Below are positions 54,106 through 62,921 of a stretch of 64,000 nucleotides of DNA, one piece after another (the stretch's first letter is position 1; each line of letters opens with the position of its first letter). A program made the translations under genes and the position numbers. A model generated the notes under the pieces. It had not been told where the DNA came from and made no database searches. It saw only the letters and a list, made by a program, of their open reading frames with translations. Source of the DNA: an uncultured Alphaproteobacteria bacterium (GTDB taxonomy: Bacteria; Pseudomonadota; Alphaproteobacteria; HIMB59; GCA-002718135); the NCBI GenBank assembly GCA_902592345.1, contig CACJEE010000004.1, forward strand, positions 1-64,000, in the 5' to 3' direction.

Positions 54106-55161
54106 ATGAACAAGATTATTCAGAATACACTTTTTTACATTGTTGTATTTTGTGTGACTTATTTTATTTACATTTATCCAGTTGAGATTCTAAACGAACT
54201 TCTTCTTAACGAACAAGTAAATAGAAGAAGTTCATTTTATTATACAATTATTATTTCAATTCTCATTATTTTTTATTTTCGATCTTATACATCCTTAAAG
54301 CCACTTAAAATATTTATCTATGAAGGAATGGGTATTGGTTTTATAAGTTTTTGGATAGTAACTATTGCTATTATTATTGACGGAATTTTTAATATTAATT
54401 CATATTACTTAGGATTATTGAGTTTATTTTTTATTTTAATATTATCTATAATTTCTTTTTATTTTGGATCTAAAATATTTATAAAAAATATAAATATTAA
54501 GTCAAATAAAATCAAATCTGATGTTTCATTTGTTTTTATGAGTGATGTCCATATGGGCTCAAATAGCATTAAGCATTTAAATAAAATAATTTTACAATTA
54601 AAAAATAAATCATATGATTTTCTTTTAATAGGAGGTGACTTAATTGATTCTTCATCTTTTAATTTATCAAATTTAAAAATTATTAAAGAAAATATTAGTT
54701 GTCCTATATATTTTGTTACTGGTAATCACGAATATTATTTAAAAGATTCAAATACCAAAATAAAAGAAATTAATAATTACGGAATAAATCATATTTGTAA
54801 CAATAATATAGAAGTAAATAATATTAACCTTATTGGGATTGATGATAATATATCTAAAAGCCAACAAATAGAAATAATAAAAGATAAATATTCAAAGGAA
54901 AAATTTAACTTAACCTTAATTCATAAACCATCAATTTGGGATCAAGTACATAAAGAGTGTGATTTAATGTTATCTGGACATACTCATAATGGACAAATTT
55001 TTCCCTTTAACTTTTTTGTAAGAATGCAATTTAAATTTAAATACGGTCTATATGATTCTAATAATTCAAAATTGTATGTATCTTCTGGATCCGGTACATG
55101 GGGGCCTAAAATGAGATTAGGCACATTTAATGAAATTATTTTGATTCATTTGAGCAAATAA
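54106..55161 (+). CDS. Membrane-anchored metallophosphoesterase
   Basis: A 351-residue protein with four N-terminal helices (about residues 1-130) and a calcineurin-like phosphoesterase domain. All metal motifs are visible: MSDVHMGSN, GGDLIDSS, GNHEYYL and SGHTHNGQ. It resembles the YkoQ/YaeI group, some of which act on lipid headgroups such as UDP-diacylglucosamine. The lipid substrate is inference. The EamA gene starts four bases after the stop. Confidence 0.88.
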   Translation: MNKIIQNTLFYIVVFCVTYFIYIYPVEILNELLLNEQVNRRSSFYYTIIISILIIFYFRSYTSLKPLKIFIYEGMGIGFISFWIVTIAIIIDGIFNINSYYLGLLSLFFILILSIISFYFGSKIFIKNINIKSNKIKSDVSFVFMSDVHMGSNSIKHLNKIILQLKNKSYDFLLIGGDLIDSSSFNLSNLKIIKENISCPIYFVTGNHEYYLKDSNTKIKEINNYGINHICNNNIEVNNINLIGIDDNISKSQQIEIIKDKYSKEKFNLTLIHKPSIWDQVHKECDLMLSGHTHNGQIFPFNFFVRMQFKFKYGLYDSNNSKLYVSSGSGTWGPKMRLGTFNEIILIHLSK

Positions 55162-55165
55162 ATTA

Positions 55166-56089
55166 ATGAAATTAGAAAATAAAAATTATTTAGGAATTTT
55201 TCTAGGTTTTTTAGGTTATGTTATTTTTGTTTTATTAGATTCAATTATTAAAAAATATCTTGTTAATTATTACCCTGTAATTGAAATTAATTTTTTTATT
55301 TGTCTTTTTAGTCTGATCCCAATATCAATTTCTTTACATTTTATTAGTGGTTGGAAAGTCTTAATTAATAATAAAATACATATTCAATTATTTAGAGGTG
55401 TCTTAGGTCTTATTTGTGCAGCTATAATAATTAACTCTTTTAAAAATCATGCCTTTAGTGAAATATATCCTATTCTTTTTAGTGCACCTTTAATTATAAC
55501 TGCTCTTTCATTCTTTGTATTAAAAGAAAAAATTGGTCCAAAAAGATTATTGGCTGTAATAATTGGATTTGTTGGGGTTTTAATAGTTGCTAGACCAGGA
55601 ACTATTCATTTTACCTTTAGTTTATTTTTACTTTTTATAGGAGCAATTATTTTAGCAGTTAATGTTATTTTAATAAGAAGTTATGCAAGTAATCAATCTT
55701 CAATAGCTTTTGCTTTTTATGGATTTTTAGTAGGATTAATTATTAGTGCTATTATAACAACACAAATTTATGTTCCTTTAATTGATGGTGACATTTATGT
55801 ATTTGTTTTATGTGGAATTATTGCTGGTACAGGAGGATTATGTATTAGTGCAGCATCTAAGATGCTTGAATCAAGTTTATTTGCACCTTTGCAGTATTTT
55901 CAATTAATAGCAGGTTTTGTATTTGGGTATCTTTTTTTCGGTGATGTGCCAGATTATTATGAAATTGTAGGATCATTAGTAATTTCTATCAGTGGGTTAT
56001 TTATTATTTATAGAGATTATCAGACAGGTATCAGGTCTTTTACTAGTAAAGTTAGTGGATCTAGTGATATTATTAATAGAGATCATTAA
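55166..56089 (+). CDS. EamA/DMT superfamily transporter
   Basis: A 307-residue protein with ten helices in two EamA repeats; the first ends LIVARPGTIHF, the second has ASKMLESSLFAPLQYFQLIAG. It is related to S-adenosylmethionine and small-metabolite DMT transporters. Substrate unknown. It is the second EamA protein in the window and lies four bases after the metallophosphoesterase gene. The end converges on the YbaK gene, 49 bases away. Confidence 0.87.
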   Translation: MKLENKNYLGIFLGFLGYVIFVLLDSIIKKYLVNYYPVIEINFFICLFSLIPISISLHFISGWKVLINNKIHIQLFRGVLGLICAAIIINSFKNHAFSEIYPILFSAPLIITALSFFVLKEKIGPKRLLAVIIGFVGVLIVARPGTIHFTFSLFLLFIGAIILAVNVILIRSYASNQSSIAFAFYGFLVGLIISAIITTQIYVPLIDGDIYVFVLCGIIAGTGGLCISAASKMLESSLFAPLQYFQLIAGFVFGYLFFGDVPDYYEIVGSLVISISGLFIIYRDYQTGIRSFTSKVSGSSDIINRDH

Positions 56090-56138
56090 ATTATAAATAT
56101 TAAAAATTAGCTACTATTATTTTAAATTTATTGATTAA

Positions 56139-56624
56139 TTAATCTGTAATGTCATTTTCAATACCTTTCGTAATAGCACATAATGAAATAAATGATATTC
56201 CGAAAACTACATAAGGATGACCTGCTGCTGCAAATATTTCTTTATAATTAGATAAATTTGTATCTATTAAGATCGACTTTGGAGAATTTTTATGTGCAAC
56301 TGGAGAAACACCTCCAATACTGAAACCTGTAAATTTTTTACATTCATCAGCATTAGCTTTTGTAGTTAGAGAATTGTATATTTTTGATATTTTTTCTAAA
56401 GAAACGAATTTATTTCCTGAGACTAAACAAAGATGAAAATTATTTTCTAAGTCTTTAAACAAAAGACTTTTTACAATAGATCCCACTTCTGTATTAAGTG
56501 ATTTGGCAGCATCAATAGCTGTTCTGGCAGTTTCATCTAATGCAATTAATTTTATATTATGATCATATTTTTTGAGAAATGACTTAACTTTTTTAACATT
56601 TTTTTTTTCTAATAAATTATTCAT
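56139..56624 (-). CDS. YbaK/EbsC aminoacyl-tRNA editing protein
   Basis: A 161-residue free-standing deacylase of the INS-superfamily. Members hydrolyse Cys- or Ala-tRNA-Pro. The conserved catalytic lysine is in GSIVKSLLFKD, with GGVSPVAHKN and FAAAGHPYVVFG as further signatures. The start is taken at the ATG at 56624; a GTG at 56648 would overlap the upstream gene by 14 bases. With AlaX at 7.7 kb it is the second tRNA trans-editing factor in the window. Confidence 0.88.
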   Translation of the reverse strand: MNNLLEKKNVKKVKSFLKKYDHNIKLIALDETARTAIDAAKSLNTEVGSIVKSLLFKDLENNFHLCLVSGNKFVSLEKISKIYNSLTTKANADECKKFTGFSIGGVSPVAHKNSPKSILIDTNLSNYKEIFAAAGHPYVVFGISFISLCAITKGIENDITD

Positions 56625-56634
56625 GATTATTTTC

Positions 56635-57075
56635 TTAAAATTTTTCACAAATTAAAAAATCATCCTCAAGCCAATGATTTTTTAAATAAGAATTATTTTT
56701 TTTATAATTCTGTAAATAAATTTGTATAAAAAACTTAATAGAAGATTTAAATTCTTCAATATGTTTTTTATAAGACTCTTCTTCATTTGTATTATAAATT
56801 TTAATATCTTCTAGAACAGCTGATTGTAAAAAAATTTTATATCTATTTTCATATTCTTTACTATTTGCATCCGATGGATTGATAAAATATAATGCTCCAT
56901 ATATTGCTGCACATCTATTCATAGTAATTAAGGAATTTATATCAGATGAATGATTTGAATTTAATATTTCATTCAAAGGTTTCAATTCGTTCGCATTGAT
57001 ATTTTTCAAAAAGAACAATATTAATAAAAAAATTATTAGATTAATTAATTTATTATTAGATAATAATTTTATCAT
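56635..57075 (-). CDS. Putative periplasmic protein, unknown function
   Basis: A 146-residue protein with a signal peptide (basic start, hydrophobic residues 9-24, likely cleavage near INA-NEL). The mature part is helical with two cysteines, one in MNRCAAIYG and one near the end (FLICEKF), which could form a disulfide. I do not recognise a family. It overlaps the end of the MOSC gene by 20 bases and is followed by the YbaK gene. Confidence 0.6.
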   Translation of the reverse strand: MIKLLSNNKLINLIIFLLILFFLKNINANELKPLNEILNSNHSSDINSLITMNRCAAIYGALYFINPSDANSKEYENRYKIFLQSAVLEDIKIYNTNEEESYKKHIEEFKSSIKFFIQIYLQNYKKNNSYLKNHWLEDDFLICEKF

Positions 57076-57826
57076 TAATGTTTATTATACCACTTTCTAA
57101 AGGTTTTAAATAAACTCCCATATCTGAATGTTTATAAATTTTGTTAATTTCTAAAGGAAGATTAATAGTGTTAATATCTGTTTGAGGTTTTAAATTTGTT
57201 GCACTACATCTTGGTATATGCATATCTACTTTAAATTTAATATCATTAATAGATATTATTTTACCTACCCACTTTCTTTCTTCCCATGGTTCAATATTAT
57301 CAATATATATATTTCCTCTAAATCTCTGAAATTCAATTACAGTATTTATTTTATCCGAAAATTCTTTAATGCTGTTTAAATTTATTAAAGATATTGTATT
57401 ATGAGTTTCTTTTGAGTGTGTTGTATCAAAAAAAGGGAACTCTTTATTTTGCAACAAAAATGTGGGTTCTTTTATTGAATTTTCAAGCTCTATTAATCTC
57501 TTACATAATAGATTACGTTCATTTTTATTATCTAAATTTATTGTTAAAATTTTAGAATCTTTTGAAGATAGTATTAGTTTTCTTCCATCTAAATAAAATG
57601 AATATTTATTTAATGATACTGTGTTTTTTAATGATAAAAAATCTTTATGATTTCTTGAAACAGAATTTTGTTCTAATATTTTTGCAGTTTTTAAATCTGC
57701 ATTTCTTGTAAAAGCTATTAATCTATCATTTTTAATTCCAACATTTTTTATGATTTCACATTCGCTAGTATTTTGAAAAGAGAGAGATTTAACAGGACTA
57801 AAAAATAATTTTTTAATAATAGCCAT
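57056..57826 (-). CDS. MOSC domain protein (molybdenum cofactor-related)
   Basis: A 256-residue protein: an N-terminal beta-barrel domain (about residues 1-110, starting KKLFFSPVKSL) and a C-terminal MOSC domain. The molybdenum-cofactor-binding Cys is in IPRCSATNLKPQTDIN. Relatives reduce N-hydroxylated compounds or carry sulfurated cofactor. The partner is unknown. It lies ten bases after the aldolase/SDR gene in the minus-strand series. Confidence 0.88.
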   Translation of the reverse strand: MAIIKKLFFSPVKSLSFQNTSECEIIKNVGIKNDRLIAFTRNADLKTAKILEQNSVSRNHKDFLSLKNTVSLNKYSFYLDGRKLILSSKDSKILTINLDNKNERNLLCKRLIELENSIKEPTFLLQNKEFPFFDTTHSKETHNTISLINLNSIKEFSDKINTVIEFQRFRGNIYIDNIEPWEERKWVGKIISINDIKFKVDMHIPRCSATNLKPQTDINTINLPLEINKIYKHSDMGVYLKPLESGIININDKIII

Positions 57827-57836
57827 ATAAATATCT

Positions 57837-59891
57837 TTAGCGTAATGCTGCCTGGATATTACCTCCGTCGACCGTCATAATATCTCCTGTTGTTTTTTTA
57901 GCTAACGAAAGAAACAAAAAAGCTTTTGCAACATCTTCTGCTAAAACTTCTTCTTTCAATAGATTTCCTGACATATATTCTTTTTCTGAGACATTTCTTG
58001 CTTTGGCTCTAGAAGAGATCATATTTTTAGTTAGAAGTCCTGATCTAATTCTATCCGCATTCACTCCATTTGATCTTATTCCAAATTTTCCATACTCTAT
58101 AGTATAATGTCTCATCAGTGACAAAGTTGCTGCTTTTGGTATACCGTAAGGACCAAAATTATTTCCTGGATTAATAGCTTGTTTAGAAATATTAAATAAA
58201 AGAACTCCACCTGTGTTTTGTTTTAACATTACATTAATACATGATTGAGAGAGATACTGATGAGCATAAAAATTTAAATCAAAACTTTCTTTTAAAATTT
58301 TATTACTAACTTTTGCCATTTCTCCTTGCCAAGCTGCACCAGCACTAGAAATCATAATATCTATTCCACCATACATATTAACAACTTTAGCAATTGCATT
58401 CTTTACATCACTTTTATTTGTAACATCGCATTTTATAATTGATGCTAATTTAGTTATATCTTGAGGAGTTTTATTTATATTATTAATATTATTTTCTAAA
58501 AGAACAACTTCTGAACCATTTTTAAGAAATTCTCTTGCGATTGACAAACCAATAGCACCACAACCACCACTTATCACTGTAACATTCCCAGTTAAAATAG
58601 CTCTTGTAGCATTTTTTAGCTTTGCTTGTTCTAACGGCCAGTACTCAACTTTAAAAATTTCTTTATCAGGTATGGATGTAAACTTTCCTAATGATTCAGC
58701 CTTGGAAATAATTTCGACTGTTGCTTCTGCTAAGTCACCAGCTATTATAGCTTCTTTTTTTGATCGACCAATTGCAACAATGCCAAATTTTGGAATATAA
58801 ATTAATCTAGGATTTCCATCAAGTTCAATAGTATTTTTAACAAATTTTTTATTTTTTAAATAATATTTTTTGTAATTATTTTTATATTTTTTTATTTCTT
58901 TATTTATAAAATTATCAAGATTTCTTTCCTCCATATTTTTAATTTTAAGTATAAGAGGTTTTGCTTTAGTTCTTATAACATGATCTGGAGTAACAGTTCC
59001 TTTACTTGTAAATATTTTAAGATTTGAATGATCTAAATAATTTAATATCTTTTGATTAACTCGTATATCAAATATCCATTTTGTATATGTACCGTCCGAA
59101 TTCTTTGTAGACAAGTTTTTTCTAATTAATGGTAAAATAATTTCATGATTAAAATTATTATTTTTTTTAATATTTTTTTTTCTATTTATTATATTATTTT
59201 TATATTTACTTAGTTTTTTTTCAGCAATTGTTACATATTTTATCATACGGTCATAACTTTCTTTTGCTGTATTACCAAAGGTAAATATACCGTGATTTAG
59301 TAAAATTAGACCTTCGACCTTTTCATTCTTTTTAAAAATTTTATATGCTAATTTTGCTAAATCAAAACCAGGAATAACATATGGAACAATTCCCATTTTA
59401 TTGCCAAATATTTTTTTACAAATTTCAATATCATTAGGTTGATCAATTAAACTTAGAATTGCATTAGCGTGAGTATGGTCAATAAACTTAAATGGAAGAA
59501 ATGCATGAAGTAATGTTTCAACTGAAGGGTTTGGTGATTTAGAGTCTAAAAGATATTTTCTTTGAAGGTTGACCATATCAAAATCATTTAACTTAGATAA
59601 TTTTTTTGTTTTTAATAATGGCTCTAATTCAACTGCTGGCAAACCTGGAGAGTCAATTGATCCCATATCCCATCCACTGCCTTTAACATGCATAATATTA
59701 ATTCTTTCATTAAAAATATTTTTTGTTGTTGTTTTTAATGATGTATTGCCACCACCATGGAGAACTAATTTATTATTTTTACCTAGGAGTTGTGTAGTAT
59801 AAATTCTTAATGCTAAATCTTTTGAAATATTTTTTTGTTTATATTTTCTGATATAATTATTTGCTTCAATATTGTTCCAGTCATTTTTCAT
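57837..59891 (-). CDS. Bifunctional class II aldolase / short-chain dehydrogenase
   Basis: A 684-residue fusion. The N-terminal half (about 1-400) is a class II aldolase of the RhaD/FucA type with GGGNTS, the zinc ligands in HTHANAI and NHGIFTFG. The C-terminal half (about 430-684) is an SDR with GGCGAIGLSIAREF and the YxxxK site in YGIPKAATLS. In Rhizobium and Bacillus such fusions split rhamnulose 1-phosphate and oxidise lactaldehyde. Here the sugar is not proven. It is fifth in the sugar operon, 63 bases after the kinase. Confidence 0.86.
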   Translation of the reverse strand: MKNDWNNIEANNYIRKYKQKNISKDLALRIYTTQLLGKNNKLVLHGGGNTSLKTTTKNIFNERINIMHVKGSGWDMGSIDSPGLPAVELEPLLKTKKLSKLNDFDMVNLQRKYLLDSKSPNPSVETLLHAFLPFKFIDHTHANAILSLIDQPNDIEICKKIFGNKMGIVPYVIPGFDLAKLAYKIFKKNEKVEGLILLNHGIFTFGNTAKESYDRMIKYVTIAEKKLSKYKNNIINRKKNIKKNNNFNHEIILPLIRKNLSTKNSDGTYTKWIFDIRVNQKILNYLDHSNLKIFTSKGTVTPDHVIRTKAKPLILKIKNMEERNLDNFINKEIKKYKNNYKKYYLKNKKFVKNTIELDGNPRLIYIPKFGIVAIGRSKKEAIIAGDLAEATVEIISKAESLGKFTSIPDKEIFKVEYWPLEQAKLKNATRAILTGNVTVISGGCGAIGLSIAREFLKNGSEVVLLENNINNINKTPQDITKLASIIKCDVTNKSDVKNAIAKVVNMYGGIDIMISSAGAAWQGEMAKVSNKILKESFDLNFYAHQYLSQSCINVMLKQNTGGVLLFNISKQAINPGNNFGPYGIPKAATLSLMRHYTIEYGKFGIRSNGVNADRIRSGLLTKNMISSRAKARNVSEKEYMSGNLLKEEVLAEDVAKAFLFLSLAKKTTGDIMTVDGGNIQAALR

Positions 59892-59954
59892 AATGTTTTA
59901 GTTATATTATTTTTTAATAAAAAAACTAATAAATTATTTTTATATTTATAAAAA

Positions 59955-60902
59955 TTAATTTTTAATTTTAAAACTATTCATCTTATCTATACAATCATCA
60001 AAATTTATAATGCCTGCATCAGAACCTAATCCAGTTGCAACTAGACCTGATGTAATTGTTGCAAATTTAAGAGAAGTTTCGATATCCATTTCTTTAATCA
60101 ATGCAACTATCATTCCTGCATCAAATGCATCACCACAGCCTGTCGTATCAACTACTTTAATATCAAAAGCTGGTGTCATTATTTTGTTTTCTTTATTCAT
60201 AAATAAGGATCCTTCACCACCCATAGTAAGTACACAATTTTTAACACCTCTATCTAGGTAATATTTTGCAATATCTTCAGGATTATCCAATCCACACATT
60301 ATACTTGCTTCTTCAATACTTGGCATAAAATAATCTATATGGGGAAGAAGCGGTTCAACAATAGTTGCAGTTTCCTCAGTTGCTCCAATTAAATCCCACG
60401 TAGTAATACAATTTCTGTTTTGAGCTTCTTTTAAAATATCTACTGAAATTGGGCCATCAAGTTTTTTGAGTAAACCAGTACCACCAAGATGAAAAACTTT
60501 ACAATCATAAATATCTACTTTTTCTTTTTTAGGTGGAAGAAAATAATCACAAGCGCCTCTTAAGTGTAAAGCTGGTCTTTCTCCGTTAGGTCTTATATTT
60601 AAAATTGTTGATGATGTTGGCACGCCTTTTAGTCTTTCAAAGCCAATAGTATCAACACCAAATTTCTCAAGTGTTGATAATACAAAATCTGCTTTTTCAT
60701 CATCCCCAACTGCACCTACCCCTAAAGTAGAAACTCCAAGTTTAGCGCAGTCTATTACTGTACCTCCAGCTGTACCGGCAACAGTTAATCTTAATTCATC
60801 AATATAAGCTAGATTACCTCCATCGGGAATTTTTGAAACAGGTCTTCCTAATATATCTAAAACAACTAACCCTAAAACTGTTGTATCGTATTTCTTTTGC
60901 AT
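59955..60902 (-). CDS. PfkB family carbohydrate kinase
   Basis: A 315-residue ribokinase-type sugar kinase. The N-terminal GNLAYIDELRLTVAGTAGGT segment binds the sugar (two adjacent signature parts), and the anion hole and catalytic Asp are in DTTGCGDAFDAGM. Substrate unknown; it would phosphorylate a ketose or ketose-like product before aldolase cleavage. It lies five bases after the epimerase-like gene. It is unusual that a PfkB kinase, rather than a FGGY kinase, precedes a RhaD-type aldolase. Confidence 0.88.
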   Translation of the reverse strand: MQKKYDTTVLGLVVLDILGRPVSKIPDGGNLAYIDELRLTVAGTAGGTVIDCAKLGVSTLGVGAVGDDEKADFVLSTLEKFGVDTIGFERLKGVPTSSTILNIRPNGERPALHLRGACDYFLPPKKEKVDIYDCKVFHLGGTGLLKKLDGPISVDILKEAQNRNCITTWDLIGATEETATIVEPLLPHIDYFMPSIEEASIMCGLDNPEDIAKYYLDRGVKNCVLTMGGEGSLFMNKENKIMTPAFDIKVVDTTGCGDAFDAGMIVALIKEMDIETSLKFATITSGLVATGLGSDAGIINFDDCIDKMNSFKIKN

Positions 60903-60907
60903 ATTAA

Positions 60908-61744
60908 TTATTCAAGATCTTTCTCAATACTTTTTAAATGATTAATTGATTGTTCAGTGTAATTATCTTTAAACTCTTCAGCTCTCCCACCTCTAACGCA
61001 AGCAAAAGGATCTGATACTGGAGGGATAAGTTCCATCGTTATATAATTATTAAAATTTATATCTTTTAATGCTTGAAGAATTGGTTTGAAATCTGTGTGT
61101 CCAGTACCTGGTGCAGCACGATTAGAGTCAGCGATATGACAATGGTTTAATTTAGATCCAATTTTTCTATAGGCGTTTGCAATATTAACTTCTTCAATAG
61201 ACATATGAAATGTATCACCATGAATACCTGCATTTGTTAACTCCAATGCATCCAAAATTTTTTCAGCCTGCTCTAATCTATTTATAAAATATGTTTCATA
61301 TCTATTCCAAGGTTCTATGGATATACTAATGCCAGCTTTTTGTGCATACTCGCCAACTTGCTGGATGGACTCAATTGCATATTTCATTTCTTCCTCTTCA
61401 GATTTCAATGATTCTATTTTGCCAACAGGGGAGGGCGCTACAATCATTGTAGTAGAATTAATTTCCGCACCCATATCTGCAATTTCTTTGCAATAATCTA
61501 TTGCTTTTATTCGCATTGATTTTTCAGGATTAATTAAATCTCTCTCACTTGTAAATATTGAACATATAGAATTTACTTTAATATTGTATTCTTCATTTAG
61601 TTTATTTACTTCATTGAAGTTGTACCAACTTGGCTCTCCAACAAGTTCAATGCCATTATAACCAAATTTATTTAATCTTTTGACTTGAGTAAGGTAATCT
61701 TCACCTGAATAAACAATTGTATTATAAGAATATTTAAAAGACAT
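60908..61744 (-). CDS. Ketose 3-epimerase-like TIM-barrel sugar isomerase
   Basis: A 278-residue AP-endonuclease-2-type TIM barrel. Metal ligands resemble D-tagatose/D-psicose 3-epimerase: Glu in ISIEPWNRYET, Asp in HGDTFHMSIEE, His in HCHIADSNR and Glu in TMELIPP. The PGTGHTDF segment is typical. It could epimerise a keto-sugar or act on a 3-keto sugar made by a neighbouring dehydrogenase. A strong Shine-Dalgarno (AGGAGG) stands before the ATG. It is in the middle of the sugar operon. Confidence 0.82.
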   Translation of the reverse strand: MSFKYSYNTIVYSGEDYLTQVKRLNKFGYNGIELVGEPSWYNFNEVNKLNEEYNIKVNSICSIFTSERDLINPEKSMRIKAIDYCKEIADMGAEINSTTMIVAPSPVGKIESLKSEEEEMKYAIESIQQVGEYAQKAGISISIEPWNRYETYFINRLEQAEKILDALELTNAGIHGDTFHMSIEEVNIANAYRKIGSKLNHCHIADSNRAAPGTGHTDFKPILQALKDINFNNYITMELIPPVSDPFACVRGGRAEEFKDNYTEQSINHLKSIEKDLE

Positions 61745-61758
61745 TTTGTTTTTTCCTC

Positions 61759-62907
61759 CTAAAGTTCAACATTAGTTTTTAGCCATTGTTTAGTATTTCC
61801 AGAATTAATTACTGCTTCACAAACTTTTTGTGTTTGTAATGCATTTCTAAAATCTGGTTGTGCTTTATTTTCACTGTCTACAGAAGCTAAGAAATCAGCC
61901 ACTCCGTGAGTAAAAGAATGTTCAAATCCTATATTAAGTCCAGGCACCCACCATTTATCCATATAGGGCTGATCTCCATCTGTTACGTGTATATCTCTCC
62001 AACCGCGCACAATAGATTCATCACTATGATCGAAATACTTTAAACGATGAAGATCATGTAGATCCCATGCAATTGATGAATTTTCTCCATTAATTTCAAA
62101 TGTATATAAAGCCTTATGGCCACGAGCATATCGTGTTGACTCAAATATTGCTAATGATCCATTTTTAAATTTAGCAAGAAAGGCACATGCGTCATCAATT
62201 CCAACTTTTTGAACTTTTCCGGTAAGGCTATGCGTTCTTTCTTTTATAAATGTTTCAGTCATTGCGCTTACTTCAGTTATCGCACCATTTAACCACATAG
62301 CAGTATCAATACAATGTGCTAACAAATCTCCAGTTACACCACTTCCTGCAACATCTACATCTAATCTCCATAAGCCTTCTCCACCTTGAGGTAAATCAGA
62401 AGAAATTGTCCAATCTTGAAGAAAATTAGCTCGATAATGAAATATTCTTCCTAACGATCCTCTATCGATAATATTTTTTGCTAGAGTTACAGAAGGTATT
62501 CGCCTGTAGTTGTACCATACCATATTAGGTACGCCTGCTTTTTCAACAGCTGCAACCATCTCTTCTCCTTCTGCAACATTAAGTGAAAGAGGTTTTTCTG
62601 TTAAAATCCACTTACCATTTTCCGCTGCTGCAATAGCAATGTCACGGTGCATATTATTGGGAGCACAAATGTCTATTACATCTATTTCTTTACTCTCAAC
62701 AACTTCTTTCCAGTCAGTAACAACTTTTTCATATCCCCAATTAGAGGCAAAACTTTTTGCACGTTCTTCATTTCGTGCACAAAACATTTTTAATTCAGGT
62801 TCATATGGAAGATCTGGAAAAAATTTTGCAGCTTGACGAAAAGCATTTGTATGAGCTTTTCCCATAAAGCCATAACCTATCATACCAACTCTTAATTTCT
62901 TTTTCAT
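61759..62907 (-). CDS. Gfo/Idh/MocA family sugar dehydrogenase (LgdA-like)
   Basis: A 382-residue NAD(P)-dependent oxidoreductase. The Rossmann start is [16 protein letters not shown] and the catalytic lysine is in TEKPLSL. The segments [18 protein letters not shown] and [12 protein letters not shown] recall levoglucosan dehydrogenase LgdA and inositol dehydrogenase-like enzymes, which oxidise a ring hydroxyl. The sugar is not known. A strong AGGAGG precedes the ATG, and the epimerase-like gene follows after 14 bases. Confidence 0.86.
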   Translation of the reverse strand: MKKKLRVGMIGYGFMGKAHTNAFRQAAKFFPDLPYEPELKMFCARNEERAKSFASNWGYEKVVTDWKEVVESKEIDVIDICAPNNMHRDIAIAAAENGKWILTEKPLSLNVAEGEEMVAAVEKAGVPNMVWYNYRRIPSVTLAKNIIDRGSLGRIFHYRANFLQDWTISSDLPQGGEGLWRLDVDVAGSGVTGDLLAHCIDTAMWLNGAITEVSAMTETFIKERTHSLTGKVQKVGIDDACAFLAKFKNGSLAIFESTRYARGHKALYTFEINGENSSIAWDLHDLHRLKYFDHSDESIVRGWRDIHVTDGDQPYMDKWWVPGLNIGFEHSFTHGVADFLASVDSENKAQPDFRNALQTQKVCEAVINSGNTKQWLKTNVEL

Positions 62908-62921
62908 TTTATCCTCCTATA